Shown here: positions 35,906 through 45,615 of the stretch, in pieces
Numbering within the stretch: position 1 is the stretch's first letter
Layout: the number at the start of each line of letters is the position of its first letter
From: Dehalococcoides mccartyi CG5
GTDB taxonomy: Bacteria; Chloroflexota; Dehalococcoidia; Dehalococcoidales; Dehalococcoidaceae
NCBI RefSeq assembly: GCF_000830885.1
Contig: NZ_CP006951.1
Span: forward strand, 806,001-870,000
Length of the DNA: 64,000 nucleotides
Direction of reading: 5' to 3'
Translations under genes and position numbers: made by a program
Notes under the pieces: model-generated
The model's database searches: none
What the model saw: only the letters and a program-made list of their open reading frames with translations
What the model was told of the DNA's origin: nothing

Positions 35906-37054
35906 TTAGTCCAGCAGAGAGGGTATACTTCCGAAAGCATCTTCCATGTTGAACCCCTGTGACAAACGCTTATCCAGCGAGATAAAGCGAATGGTGCGGT
36001 CAAAATAATCCATAACTTTTTTGGGGCTGGAAATCTCAGACATAATGACAGTCACACCCATATTGTCACCACGGGGGTAATCACCGCTGCGGATAATGGC
36101 ATGTTTGGCATTGTCCCTCAAGGTAGATGACAACTCTTTAATGATATCTATGCTCATTTTGTTGGGATGAGCAGACAGCAGATAAAGAGCCCGTCTGGCG
36201 TCTTCAGGGCGGCATTTCAAAGAAAGCTCGGAAATGGCGTCTTCCATAGCCTGTGCGCCTTTTTGGGTTTCGGCATGCTTGCCTCTGAAATCCAGCTTGA
36301 AAGGCAAAAATGAATTCGCGATCTTGCTGTGTCCGATAACCGTCCAGCCGGATAGGGTCTGTATAATATCGCCCGCGTCCAGCACCTTTGAGCCGATATA
36401 ACGGGGGGTGGTTTCCTCACCGGCAGAAAGTATGTTGTAAAAAGGCTCTACAAAACGGTAATTTATTTTACTGAAATTGTCACTTATAGAAGAGGAATCA
36501 CGTACATAACGCTGGTTATCAGCCAGTATCACGGCATCAGCCACACCGTAAGCAGATTTCAGACAAGTACCTACGTTATAAATAGTCCGCTCTTCAGTGA
36601 CTTCTTCATAGTTAAAGGGCAGAACAATCATATTGTAAACCGGTTTATCTACAAACCGTTCTTTTATCATCTTGGTCAGTACCGCAATAGCTCCTGAGCC
36701 GGTACCGCCGGATGCCCCTGCTACCAGCAAAAAAGCATCGGTATCCTGAAGGAGGCGGGTTTCGCGGATACTGTCTAATATTTTATCACCGTCTTCACGT
36801 GCCAGCTGGGCTCCAAGCTCATTAAGTTTACCCACACCATGCCCGGCGGTTTTACGGCTGCCGATAAGAATACGGTGTTTATAATCCGGCTTCACATGCA
36901 CCAGACCGGATAGATCTGCAATATCGGTATTTATCGCCAAAACATTTGACACTATGCTGATGCCGCGCTGACGCTTGGCATTTTTACCTAACAGGGCAAA
37001 CTGGTCTGCAATGCGCCCGCCGCATTGGCCACAGCCTATGACCATTAATTTCAC
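35906..37054 (-). CDS. Tubulin/FtsZ-superfamily GTPase (CetZ-like, not canonical FtsZ)
   Basis: A 382-residue GTPase of the tubulin superfamily. The T1 loop is GCGQCGGRI (residues 7-15), the phosphate-binding T4 signature is GASGGTGSG (113-121), nucleotide contact is likely at DNQRY (179-183), and the T7 catalytic loop has two acidic residues (LDAGDI, 225-230) as in FtsZ NLDFADV. The domain order is right but the sequence departs widely from FtsZ: for example PFNYEEVTEERTIYN replaces PFxxEGxxR, and there is no carboxyl-terminal FtsA/ZipA-binding tail. It is more like CetZ or other shape-related paralogues. It should polymerise with GTP. It is convergent with the coiled-coil gene and divergent from recN. 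Confidence 0.85.
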   Translation of the reverse strand: MKLMVIGCGQCGGRIADQFALLGKNAKRQRGISIVSNVLAINTDIADLSGLVHVKPDYKHRILIGSRKTAGHGVGKLNELGAQLAREDGDKILDSIRETRLLQDTDAFLLVAGASGGTGSGAIAVLTKMIKERFVDKPVYNMIVLPFNYEEVTEERTIYNVGTCLKSAYGVADAVILADNQRYVRDSSSISDNFSKINYRFVEPFYNILSAGEETTPRYIGSKVLDAGDIIQTLSGWTVIGHSKIANSFLPFKLDFRGKHAETQKGAQAMEDAISELSLKCRPEDARRALYLLSAHPNKMSIDIIKELSSTLRDNAKHAIIRSGDYPRGDNMGVTVIMSEISSPKKVMDYFDRTIRFISLDKRLSQGFNMEDAFGSIPSLLD

Positions 37055-37228
37055 TTTTTCACCCGCTTTTCAGCAAAATATCTAAAAACCTTTAAAAGTT
37101 TAACTGCTAAGGTAGCAATAGTCAATCAGAAGCTCCCAATTTGATATCTCACAACCTGTTTTCTTGATTTTTCGGCCTTAAAACCAGATAATGGTTTTAA
37201 ATATAAAAAACGGGTTTGGCGCGGTGTT

Positions 37229-38995
37229 ATGCTAGTTGAACTTCGGGTAAAAAATTTTGGCATTATTGAAGATATCACCTGGTCACCGGGTGAAGGCCTT
37301 AATGTCATTACCGGTGAAACCGGAGCCGGAAAATCACTGGTCATAGATGCGGTGGAAAGCCTACTTTCCGGGCGTATCGGTGACGAACAAATCCGCCACC
37401 AGACCAACGAGGCTACTCTGGAAGGAATCTTCTATTTAAACCCCGCCAGCCGCCTTAAAATAGCCGCTCTGCTGGCAGAAAATGGGCAGGAACTGGAAGA
37501 TGATACCCTTATTATCCGCCTTGAGTCCAAACTGGCTGGACGCAGTGTTCTAAGGTTAAACGGCAGTGCCATAAGCCGTTCTGTCCTAAGCCGCCTCTGC
37601 CCGTATCTTATTGATATACACGGCCAGAGCGAACACCTGTCCCTGCTGAACAAGTCTTTCCATCTGGATATGCTGGACGGTTATGCCCATACCACTATCC
37701 AGCGCACTGAATTTGCCCGTCTGGCAAATGAACTAACCAGTCTGCAAAGGCAACTGTCTGAGCAGGAAAAAATAAACCGTGAAGCTGTCCGCCAGCAGGA
37801 ATTTCTGCGTTTTCAGGCAGATGAAATAGAGGCGGCTAACCTTGCCGAAGGAGAAGAGGAAAGCCTGCTTTCCAAACGGCAGGTTATGGCTTCCACCGAA
37901 AAATTAAAAACACTGGTTCACCGGTCACTGGAACATCTCTGTAGCGGGCAAAACGGTGGCGCACTGGCAGATTTAAACCAAGCCATGCAGTCTATAAGAA
38001 AAATAGCCGAAATAGACCCCGCCCTAAAAAACACGGCAGATGAAGTTGAGGATACCTACTTCATCCTTGAGGAAAGCATCCGCTTGGTGCAAAGCTATAA
38101 CCGTGGGCTGGATTTTAACCCTTCGGAACTGGAAGATATTGAAAACCGTCTGGCACTTATCCACAGTCTGGAAAGGAAATACGGGCGGGATATTCCCCAG
38201 ATACTGGCCTTTCTGGCTAAAACCAAAACCGAACTGGATAATATAGGCCACTTTGCCCAAAATATAGATAGACTAGGAGGTGCTATAACAGACTTAAAAA
38301 GCCGCCTTGGAGATATGGCTTCTTCACTAAGTGCACTTCGCAAAGAAGCCGCCCAGAAACTGGAAAAAGCCGTTCAAACCGAACTCTCAGACCTTAATAT
38401 GGGTCAGGTAATATTTAAAGTAAATTTCCAGACCCAAGCGGATGAAAATGGTTTGCCGGTAGACGGACAAATACTTGGTTTCTCATCCAGCGGTACAGAC
38501 CTGGTGGAGTTTTTTGTAAGCACCAATCCCGGTGAACCTCTCCGCCCTCTTAACAAAATAGCTTCTACCGGTGAAATATCACGCATTACTCTGGCGTTAA
38601 AGAGTGCTGCTTCTCGTTTGGATGATATACCGGTAATGATATTTGATGAAATTGATATAGGCGTAGGCGGACGCTCCGGAGATATGCTGGGGCGAAAACT
38701 CTGGAAGCTGTCACAGGGGCATCAGCTGATAAGCGTTTCTCACCTGCCCCAGATAGCTGCTTACGCAGACCACCACTTTTATGTTTCCAAAACCGAGTTT
38801 AACGGCAGAATAAACAGCCATATTGAACACTTAAATACTGAAGGACACCTTGCCGAACTTTCAGTAATGCTGTCAGGCAACCAAACGGGCGAGAAATCGC
38901 TGGAAAACGCCCGTGAACTCTTAAAAAAGGCATCTATATTTAAGGAGACCAGCCCCGAACAGCCCGAACTGAACATACCCCTAAGCGGTAGATAG
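37229..38995 (+). CDS. recN: DNA repair protein RecN
   Basis: A 588-residue SMC-like ATPase for double-strand break repair. Walker A is GETGAGKS (29-36), the middle is coiled coil (about 150-390), and the carboxyl part has the ABC signature ([13 protein letters not shown]), Walker B ([13 protein letters not shown]) and the His-switch region [16 protein letters not shown]. Full length and intact. ATG has no good ribosome binding site. The DMT transporter follows with three bases between. Confidence 0.96.
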   Translation: MLVELRVKNFGIIEDITWSPGEGLNVITGETGAGKSLVIDAVESLLSGRIGDEQIRHQTNEATLEGIFYLNPASRLKIAALLAENGQELEDDTLIIRLESKLAGRSVLRLNGSAISRSVLSRLCPYLIDIHGQSEHLSLLNKSFHLDMLDGYAHTTIQRTEFARLANELTSLQRQLSEQEKINREAVRQQEFLRFQADEIEAANLAEGEEESLLSKRQVMASTEKLKTLVHRSLEHLCSGQNGGALADLNQAMQSIRKIAEIDPALKNTADEVEDTYFILEESIRLVQSYNRGLDFNPSELEDIENRLALIHSLERKYGRDIPQILAFLAKTKTELDNIGHFAQNIDRLGGAITDLKSRLGDMASSLSALRKEAAQKLEKAVQTELSDLNMGQVIFKVNFQTQADENGLPVDGQILGFSSSGTDLVEFFVSTNPGEPLRPLNKIASTGEISRITLALKSAASRLDDIPVMIFDEIDIGVGGRSGDMLGRKLWKLSQGHQLISVSHLPQIAAYADHHFYVSKTEFNGRINSHIEHLNTEGHLAELSVMLSGNQTGEKSLENARELLKKASIFKETSPEQPELNIPLSGR

Positions 38996-38997
38996 CC

Positions 38998-39861
38998 ATG
39001 CCAAGACATATTTTAATAGCCCTTGTCTTTACTACTTTATTCTGGGCATCCGCCTTTGCCGCCATACGGGTGGGTCTGGAAGACTACAGCCCGTCCCATA
39101 TGGCACTCCTGCGTTTTTTGGTGGCTTCGGTGGCTCTGGTTATATACGCCCTGATAACCCGCATGCGCCTGCCGGACAAACGGGATTTGCCGGCCATATT
39201 TCTGCTGGGGCTGGTGGGTATAAGCCTGTATCACTCCGCCCTCAATTATGGTGAAAAAACAGTCACCGCCGGCGCTGCCAGTCTTATCATTGCGGCCGCC
39301 CCCATATTCAGCGTTTTGCTGGCCAGATTTTTCTACAAGGATAAACTCACTCCGGCCGGCTGGCTGGGCATACTTCTCAGCTTCGGGGGAATTGTTATAA
39401 TCACTCTGGGCGAAGGCCAAACCCTCAGCTTTGAGCCCCATGCCTTTTTTGTGTTGCTAGCCGCTATCTGTACCAGCCTATATATAGTATTCCAAAAACC
39501 CCTGCTCAAAAAATACAGCGGATTTGAGTTTTCCACCTATGCCATCTGGGCAGGAACTTTACTGCTCATGGTATTTGCACCCGGCCTTTTCAAAGAAATA
39601 TCTGAAGCCCCTCCGTCATCTACCTGGGCGGTGGTTTATCTGGGCATATTCCCTACTGCCATATCCTATCTCTTGTACAGCTATGCTTTGTCCAAAGCCC
39701 GCACCTCACAGGTAATCAGCTTTCTGTATCTGAACCCGGTTTTTGCCATAGTCATAGCCTTCTTCTGGCTGGGTGAAATACCGGCCGTAATCAGCCTGCT
39801 GGGCGGCTTTTTGGCACTGCTGGGGGTCATACTGGTAAACCGTTACGGCCACAGCCGCTGA
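38998..39861 (+). CDS. EamA/DMT family transporter
   Basis: A 287-residue membrane protein with ten segments in two EamA repeats (about 1-140 and 150-285). The sequence [18 protein letters not shown] at the start of the first repeat and [22 protein letters not shown] in the second are typical of drug/metabolite exporters. It is translationally close to recN. Substrate unknown. Confidence 0.92.
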   Translation: MPRHILIALVFTTLFWASAFAAIRVGLEDYSPSHMALLRFLVASVALVIYALITRMRLPDKRDLPAIFLLGLVGISLYHSALNYGEKTVTAGAASLIIAAAPIFSVLLARFFYKDKLTPAGWLGILLSFGGIVIITLGEGQTLSFEPHAFFVLLAAICTSLYIVFQKPLLKKYSGFEFSTYAIWAGTLLLMVFAPGLFKEISEAPPSSTWAVVYLGIFPTAISYLLYSYALSKARTSQVISFLYLNPVFAIVIAFFWLGEIPAVISLLGGFLALLGVILVNRYGHSR

Positions 39862-39880
39862 TAATCTGCTTGAACCAATT

Positions 39881-39902
39881 TTGACATACCATTTACATAC
39901 CT
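39881..39902 (+). promoter_or_regulatory. 11-bp tandem direct repeat, probable regulator site
   Basis: TTGACATACCA is followed immediately by TTTACATACCT (nine of 11 identical), giving ACATACC on the same helix face twice. Head-to-tail repeats with 11-bp spacing are the usual operators of OmpR-family regulators. It lies 67-88 bases before the Gly-rich secreted protein, and an OmpR-type regulator gene follows that protein. Confidence 0.6.
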
Positions 39903-39967
39903 CCTCCATAATATCTCCACACACGCCTTGTATAGTTATTGCATAACAACCTGAGGAGGTTACAGAA

Positions 39968-40492
39968 ATGAAAAAGGGTCTAAAAGTTTTTACCATCGTG
40001 GGGGTAGTGGCTGCCCTCTCTGCCCTATTCCTGTTTTCCACTGTCTCAGCTGCCGGTCAAACCCGCAGTTTTGCCGGGGAATGTGACGGAACAGTACTGA
40101 CTTTGCTCAATATGACTCAGGCAGAAATTCAGGCTGAACGCCAGAGCGGTAAAACTCTGGCCGAAATTGCAGCCGAACAGGGTGTCACTGCTGAAGCTCT
40201 GGTAAATGCCCTTATGGAACAGCATAGAGCCGCAGTACAGGCTATGGTAACTGCCGGCCAGATTACCGGGGAGCAGGGTACTTACCGCCTGCAGATAATG
40301 GAACAGAACGTTATCCGCATGGTCAACCAGATTTCCGGTACGGGTAACGAGTCAGGTGCCGGAAATGGCGTCTGTGACGGAACCGGGCCTATCAGTGGTG
40401 CCGGTGATGGCACAGGAATTGGCGCCGGCAATAGTAGTGGCAGCGGTGTCTGCGACGGCAGCGGTGCCGGACAAAGGGGCAGCGGAAGATAA
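39968..40492 (+). CDS. Secreted protein with Gly-rich Cys-containing tail
   Basis: A 174-residue exported protein. The signal peptide (residues 1-28) ends in VSAAG without a lipobox. Residues 40-115 form a helical domain (LLNMTQAEIQAERQSGKTLAEIAAEQGV and a later TAGQITGEQG), a pattern seen in small secreted proteins of Chloroflexota and Firmicutes. The tail from about 120 is Gly/Ser/Asp-rich with two VCDG units and an earlier ECDG after the signal peptide. It could bind metal or envelope material. GAGGAGG lies nine bases before ATG. The neighbouring two-component system suggests it is a regulated envelope protein. Function unknown. Confidence 0.7.
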   Translation: MKKGLKVFTIVGVVAALSALFLFSTVSAAGQTRSFAGECDGTVLTLLNMTQAEIQAERQSGKTLAEIAAEQGVTAEALVNALMEQHRAAVQAMVTAGQITGEQGTYRLQIMEQNVIRMVNQISGTGNESGAGNGVCDGTGPISGAGDGTGIGAGNSSGSGVCDGSGAGQRGSGR

Positions 40493-40529
40493 TCCTCCCA
40501 ATCCTGCTAAGCGCTTATAGCTGATATCA

Positions 40530-40558
40530 AAGGGGCAGGTCTCAAAAGCCTGCCCCTT
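40530..40558 (+). terminator. Hairpin after the Gly-rich gene
   Basis: AAGGGGCAGG and CCTGCCCCTT form a ten-base-pair perfect stem with a nine-base loop. There is no strong T run, so it may be a terminator or an RNA stabiliser. Confidence 0.6.
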
Positions 40559-40577
40559 GCCGTTTGGCAGTTGACAT

Positions 40578-40583
40578 TATAAT
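40578..40583 (+). promoter_or_regulatory. -10 element 11 bases before the regulator start
   Basis: Perfect TATAAT ends 11 bases before ATG 40595, with TTGCCG 15 bases upstream as possible -35. Initiation near 40590 leaves no room for a ribosome binding site; AGAAGGA is too close to ATG to work normally. Confidence 0.5.
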
Positions 40584-40594
40584 ATGAGAAGGAC

Positions 40595-41278
40595 ATGTCC
40601 AAGAAAATACTGATAGCTGATGATGAAAAAAGGATAGCGGAAATCCTGCAAGCCTATTTGGAACGTGAAGGCTTCAGGGTGATAGCTACTTATGACGGCA
40701 AGACAGCCTTAGCCAAATTTCACGAAGAAAACCCTGACCTGATAATACTTGACCTGATGCTGCCTGAAATATCCGGCTGGGATGTCTGCCGCGAAATCCG
40801 CAAGGAAAGCCATGTACCTATAATAATGCTTACCGCCCGTGACGAACTCACCGACAAGCTTATAGGACTGGAAATTGGGGCGGATGATTATATGACCAAG
40901 CCCTTTGAGTCCAAGGAACTGGTAGCCCGCGTCAAAGTCCAGCTCAGACGGTCTGAATACCCCCCCAGCCCTGATTCAGCACTGGTTATTGACCAACTGG
41001 AGATAGATCAGGAACGGCGTCTGGTCAAGATTGATGGCAAAACTGTAGACCTGACCGCCACCGAATTTGATATATTGATAAGCCTGGCCGTAAGTCCGGG
41101 CCGGGTTTTTTCCCGTATGCAGATATTGGACAAGCTGGGCGAAGCTTACGAAGGATATGAACGCACCATAGACAGCCATATTAAAAATCTGCGAAAAAAA
41201 ATAGAGCCTAACCTCGAATCCCCTACCTATATCCTGACCGTACACGGGGTGGGCTACAAGATGAAAGACAGAGGATAA
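40595..41278 (+). CDS. OmpR/PhoB-family response regulator
   Basis: A 227-residue regulator. The receiver (1-115) has acidic pocket ADDEKR, phospho-acceptor Asp in LIILDLMLPE, and Lys in TKPFE; the winged-helix output domain (about 130-225) is complete with the TIDSHIKNLRKKI recognition helix. It is paired with the sensor kinase seven bases downstream. Likely targets include the 11-bp direct repeat at 39881. Confidence 0.95.
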   Translation: MSKKILIADDEKRIAEILQAYLEREGFRVIATYDGKTALAKFHEENPDLIILDLMLPEISGWDVCREIRKESHVPIIMLTARDELTDKLIGLEIGADDYMTKPFESKELVARVKVQLRRSEYPPSPDSALVIDQLEIDQERRLVKIDGKTVDLTATEFDILISLAVSPGRVFSRMQILDKLGEAYEGYERTIDSHIKNLRKKIEPNLESPTYILTVHGVGYKMKDRG

Positions 41279-41285
41279 AAATACG

Positions 41286-42707
41286 ATGTCCCGCCTGAGT
41301 TATAAAATATTTGGCGCTCTTCTGCTTACGGTTTTACTTTCGGTAGGCCTCACTTCTTTTGCCGCCAACCAGCTGACCGCCAGCCAGTTTCGCCAGTATA
41401 TTATCAGGGGAAACAACGAATTTATAACCAGCGTGGAAAGTACTCTGGGTACATATTATGCCCAGTACCAGAGCTGGAATAACGTGGATAACATACTTGT
41501 CCAGTTGCTGGGCAGTAACGGCGGGCGTCTGGTTTTAAGTAATGCCGGCGGACTGATATTAGCTGATACCGAGAACAAATGGGTAGGACACTTAACAGAC
41601 GAATACAACCTATCAGACGGCAATACGGTAAGCGTTTCCGGTACGGCAGCGGGTTACTTTTACTGGCTTGGCAGTGACATCAGTGCCTCCGGCAGCGGTT
41701 ATGGCAAGGGTATGCACAACGGTCAAAACAGCACCGGCAATTCCGCCGTTACCATCATTACCGAACCCCAACAGCAGCTTTTAGACGAGATGAACAGGTC
41801 TATCTGGATATCCGGTGCACTGGCTGGGCTGGCCGCACTGGGGCTGGGACTACTGCTGGCTAATCAGATTATCCGCCCCATAAATATCCTTAACCGCAGT
41901 GCCAGACAAATTGCAAGCGGAAAACTCTCCCAGCGGGTAAAAGTGAATTCCCGTGACGAACTGGGGGAACTGGCTGAAAGTTTCAATCACATGGCAAAAA
42001 ACCTTGAGAACAACGAACAGTCTCGTCAGAGGCTACTGGCGGATATTGCCCATGAACTGCGTACCCCGCTTACAGTTATTGAGGGCACTGTAGACGGTAT
42101 GCTGGATGGGGTATTCGCGGCGGATACCCATCACCTTACCACCATTAAAGAAGAGTCAGCCACTCTTACCCGCCTTATCAAGGACCTGCGGGATATATCT
42201 CTGGCTGAATCAGGCAAGCTAAAACTGGAAATGGCCCAGGTGGATATAGCAGATATTGTTCAGCGTCAGGCCAGGCAGGCATCAATACTAGCCAAAGACA
42301 AGTCCATTTCCCTTATAACAGATATCTCAAGCGGTTCATCTGCCATTACTGGTGACGCCATCCGCTTAAACCAGATAACCTCCAACTTGCTCAGTAACGC
42401 CCTGCGACACACGCCTACAGGGGGGCAGATTACCCTTAGCCTGAAGAACATGCTTTATCAGGGCAAACCCGGGGTAATGGTATCAGTAGCTGACACCGGA
42501 GAAGGTATACCCCCGGCAGATTTACCCCATATCTTTGACCGTTTTTACAGGGTAACCACTTCCAGAGCCCGAAGCGAAGGCGGAAGCGGACTGGGTCTGG
42601 CTATTGTAAAAGAGATGACAGAAGCCCACGGCGGTTATGTCTGGGCAGAAAGCACACTTGGAAAAGGCAGCACCTTTAATTACTGGTTGCCTGTCAGCCG
42701 CGGCTAA
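41286..42707 (+). CDS. Membrane sensor histidine kinase (HAMP, HisKA, HATPase)
   Basis: A 473-residue kinase with membrane segments near residues 8-28 and 170-195 enclosing an extracytoplasmic sensor domain of about 140 residues that has a Gly/Ser/Asn-rich loop. Then come HAMP, HisKA (phospho-acceptor in DIAHELRTPL) and HATPase (SNLLSNALRHT, DTGEGIPP, GSGLGLAI). It should phosphorylate the regulator encoded just upstream. The signal is unknown, but the position next to a secreted protein points to envelope or metal stress. Confidence 0.94.
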   Translation: MSRLSYKIFGALLLTVLLSVGLTSFAANQLTASQFRQYIIRGNNEFITSVESTLGTYYAQYQSWNNVDNILVQLLGSNGGRLVLSNAGGLILADTENKWVGHLTDEYNLSDGNTVSVSGTAAGYFYWLGSDISASGSGYGKGMHNGQNSTGNSAVTIITEPQQQLLDEMNRSIWISGALAGLAALGLGLLLANQIIRPINILNRSARQIASGKLSQRVKVNSRDELGELAESFNHMAKNLENNEQSRQRLLADIAHELRTPLTVIEGTVDGMLDGVFAADTHHLTTIKEESATLTRLIKDLRDISLAESGKLKLEMAQVDIADIVQRQARQASILAKDKSISLITDISSGSSAITGDAIRLNQITSNLLSNALRHTPTGGQITLSLKNMLYQGKPGVMVSVADTGEGIPPADLPHIFDRFYRVTTSRARSEGGSGLGLAIVKEMTEAHGGYVWAESTLGKGSTFNYWLPVSRG

Positions 42708-42731
42708 TCTATAGCTGTTAAACCAAACCTT

Positions 42732-43721
42732 TTAAGGCCAGCATTCTTTATAAAGCAAACAAGCCACGTGATGACCGGGCGAAGTCTCTCCCATTACCGG
42801 CACCACTTTAGGGCAATCTTCAAAGGCTTTGAAACAACGCGGGTGAAATACGCAGCCGGTGGGCGGATTCAAGGGGCTGGGCACTTCACCCTTCAGAATA
42901 ATAACTTTGCGCTCAGCCTCAACCGCCGGGTCAGGTATAGGCACGGCTGAAAGCAGTGCCTGAGTATAAGGGTGCAAAGGTTTTTCATACATACTGTCAC
43001 GGTCTGCCACTTCCATCAGTTTGCCCAGATACATTACCATTACCCTATCTGAAATATGTCTGACCACAGACAGGTCATGTGAAATAAACAAGTATGAAAG
43101 ACCAAATTTATTCTTCAGGTCATCCAGCAGATTTATTATTTGGGCCTGAATAGATACATCCAAAGCCGAAAGTGGTTCATCACAAACTATAAATTCAGGC
43201 TGGAGGGCCAAAGCTCTGGCCACCCCAAGACGCTGGCGCTGACCGCCGCTGAATTCATGGGGATAACGCTCTGCCATATATGGAGACAAACCCACCAGCT
43301 TTAAAAGTTCGGCTATGCGTTTATTGTATTCTCCGCCTTTTACTTTATGTAACCTTAAAGGTTCACCAATAATGTCTGCGGCTGTAAAACGCGGGTCAAG
43401 CGATTCATACGGGTCTTGAAAAACCACCTGCAGTTTCTGGCGGTAAGGACGAAGTTCTTTGTTGCTCAAACTGGCCAGATCTTTATTTTTAAACCAGATT
43501 TCACCCGAAGTGGGACGCTGAAGCTGAAGTATGTTTTTGCCGACAGTAGTCTTGCCGCTCCCGCTTTCACCTACCAATCCCAATGTTTCTCCTTTGTGAA
43601 TAGCAAAACTTACCCCATCTACCGCTTTGACTTCGGCCAGCTTTTTGCGGCCAAAAAATCCGCCGGTAACAGGAAAATATTTTGTCAGATTGGTTACTTC
43701 AAGGATAATATCTTTTTCCAT
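42732..43721 (-). CDS. Oligopeptide ABC transporter ATP-binding protein (OppF/DppF type)
   Basis: A 329-residue ATPase. Walker A GESGSGKT (about residue 50), signature [14 protein letters not shown] and Walker [13 protein letters not shown] are intact, and the carboxyl-terminal oligopeptide extension with [15 protein letters not shown] is present. ATG 43721 overlaps the end of the OppD-type gene by 28 bases, with AGGAAGGGG upstream. Last gene of a five-gene peptide-type importer. Confidence 0.94.
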   Translation of the reverse strand: MEKDIILEVTNLTKYFPVTGGFFGRKKLAEVKAVDGVSFAIHKGETLGLVGESGSGKTTVGKNILQLQRPTSGEIWFKNKDLASLSNKELRPYRQKLQVVFQDPYESLDPRFTAADIIGEPLRLHKVKGGEYNKRIAELLKLVGLSPYMAERYPHEFSGGQRQRLGVARALALQPEFIVCDEPLSALDVSIQAQIINLLDDLKNKFGLSYLFISHDLSVVRHISDRVMVMYLGKLMEVADRDSMYEKPLHPYTQALLSAVPIPDPAVEAERKVIILKGEVPSPLNPPTGCVFHPRCFKAFEDCPKVVPVMGETSPGHHVACLLYKECWP

Positions 43722-44701
43722 GGCAACGCCCCTTCCTGGGCAACCAGACAAGCTGTAAAATGGCCCGGATTTATTTCTACCAGCGGAAGCCGTTTGAGTT
43801 TGCATTCCGGCTTAACGTATACACAGCGCGGGGCGAACGGGCAACCCTGCGGCGGTGCAATCAGATCTGGGGGCTGGCCATCTATAGGCTGCAAACGGGT
43901 GCGTCTGGGTTCGTCCAGCCGGGGTACAGAACCAAGAAGTCCGGCCGTATACGGGTGGAGAGGGTTATGATAAACATCTATAGCAGTACCCTGTTCCATA
44001 ATTTGCCCGGCATACATCACATACACCCGTTGGGCATATCTGGCTACCACACCAAGATTGTGGGTGATGATAATCAGAGCTGTATTCAAACGTAAGGTCA
44101 GGTTGCGTATCAGGTCAAGCAGTTGAGCCTGAATAGTTACGTCTACAGCAGTGGTAGGTTCATCTGCGATAACAAGCTGAGGTTCACAAGCCAAAGCCAT
44201 AGCTATCATAACCCGCTGACGCATACCACCGCTGAAGTGATGGGGATAATCGTTTAGCCGCCCTTCAGCATGTGGAATACCCACTGACTTCAGGAGTTCC
44301 ACCGCCTGGCGGGTAGCTTCTTTCTTGTCCAGCTTGAGATGGAATTGAAGCCCTTCGGTCAGTTGCCGCCCTATGGTCAATACCGGATTTAGCGAAGTCA
44401 TAGGCTCTTGAAATATCATGGAAATACGCGAACCGCGTATTTTTTGCATCTCTTCTTTGCTCTTTTTGAGCAAGTCCATGCCGGCAAATATTACCTTGCC
44501 ATCTACTATCTTGCCCGGGGGCTGAGGTATCAACTGGAGTACGGACAGAGAACTCACGGTTTTACCGCAGCCGCTCTCTCCCACCAAGGCCACAATTTCA
44601 CCTTGATTAACCTCAAAGGAAACCCCGTTGACTGCCTGAACTATACCGTCCTGAGTCACAAAATGGGTTACCAGATTTTTTACTTCAAGCAATTTAGTCA
44701 T
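43694..44701 (-). CDS. Oligopeptide ABC transporter ATP-binding protein (OppD/DppD type)
   Basis: A 335-residue ATPase with Walker A GESGCGKT (about 40-47), signature [16 protein letters not shown], Walker [13 protein letters not shown] and the typical tail with [14 protein letters not shown]. It forms the nucleotide-binding pair with the OppF-type protein. It starts right behind the OppC-type gene (one base between). Confidence 0.94.
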   Translation of the reverse strand: MTKLLEVKNLVTHFVTQDGIVQAVNGVSFEVNQGEIVALVGESGCGKTVSSLSVLQLIPQPPGKIVDGKVIFAGMDLLKKSKEEMQKIRGSRISMIFQEPMTSLNPVLTIGRQLTEGLQFHLKLDKKEATRQAVELLKSVGIPHAEGRLNDYPHHFSGGMRQRVMIAMALACEPQLVIADEPTTAVDVTIQAQLLDLIRNLTLRLNTALIIITHNLGVVARYAQRVYVMYAGQIMEQGTAIDVYHNPLHPYTAGLLGSVPRLDEPRRTRLQPIDGQPPDLIAPPQGCPFAPRCVYVKPECKLKRLPLVEINPGHFTACLVAQEGALPWKKILSLK

Positions 44702-44702
44702 T

Positions 44703-45608
44703 TTATCTTCTCAATCTCGGGTCAAGGGCATCTCTCAGGCCGTCTCCCAGGAAAGTGAATGAAAGCATAAGTATAGCTATGGCAATAGCCGGGAAAATAA
44801 CCAGATAAGGTGCGGCATAGATAACATTATTGCCATCGGCTATCATAGTACCCCAGCTGGGAGTGGGGGGACGGACACCAATACCAATATAACTAAGAGC
44901 GGCTTCAGCAAAAATAGCTCTGGGTATGTTAAACGTTATGGCAACTATAATGGGACCAAGTGAATTTGGCAGCAAATGGCGAAGGGTTACATAGGCACCG
45001 CTTCCGCCCATGGCTCTGGCCGCAGCCACAAAATCCCGCTGTTTGACTGACAGTATCTGCCCACGTACCAAGCGGGCAATACCCACCCAAGCTACAAGCC
45101 CTATGGCCAAAAATATCATAAATATACTGCCGCCGAAAATGGCACGCAGCAGAATTATCAAAAGGATATCAGGGAATGCATACATTATGTCTACGAACCT
45201 CATCAGTAGGTTATCTACCCTGCCGCCTGCCGCGGCTGCAATAGCCCCTATGGGCAGACCAACCATAAGCACTACCAGCTGGGTAAACAAACCTACCGCC
45301 AGTGAAGTGCGGGCACCGTAAATAAGGCGGGAAAACACATCCCTACCCAGTTCGTCAGTACCCAGCAAATGTTCAGTTGAAGGCCCTACCAAAATAGCAT
45401 CGTAATTCTGGGTGGCAAAATCATACTTCAGGTACAGCGGCGCAAATATAGCGGCCAGCGCCAAAAGCAGGATAATAGACCCCCCGAGAACCGCCAGTTT
45501 ATTACGCCGCAACCTTACCCAGGCATCACCCCAAAGCGTATGATGCTGCCGGGAAGATGTTTCCGATTCAGTAACCTCTTTTTTTGCCCGATAAAACAGG
45601 TTAAACAT
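44703..45608 (-). CDS. Oligopeptide ABC transporter permease (OppC/DppC type)
   Basis: A 301-residue permease with six membrane segments and the coupling motif region AARAMGGSGAYVTLRHLLPNSLGP (about residues 195-220) that docks on the ATPases. The GTDELGRDVFSRLIYGARTSL segment is a hallmark of the OppC branch. Transcribed between the OppB- and OppD-type genes. Confidence 0.94.
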   Translation of the reverse strand: MFNLFYRAKKEVTESETSSRQHHTLWGDAWVRLRRNKLAVLGGSIILLLALAAIFAPLYLKYDFATQNYDAILVGPSTEHLLGTDELGRDVFSRLIYGARTSLAVGLFTQLVVLMVGLPIGAIAAAAGGRVDNLLMRFVDIMYAFPDILLIILLRAIFGGSIFMIFLAIGLVAWVGIARLVRGQILSVKQRDFVAAARAMGGSGAYVTLRHLLPNSLGPIIVAITFNIPRAIFAEAALSYIGIGVRPPTPSWGTMIADGNNVIYAAPYLVIFPAIAIAILMLSFTFLGDGLRDALDPRLRR

Positions 45609-45615
45609 ATCTCAC

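Noticed and set aside
35906-37054. Calling this gene the main ftsZ
   Set aside because: Loop motifs and the missing carboxyl-terminal tail differ from division FtsZ, and no division genes are adjacent.
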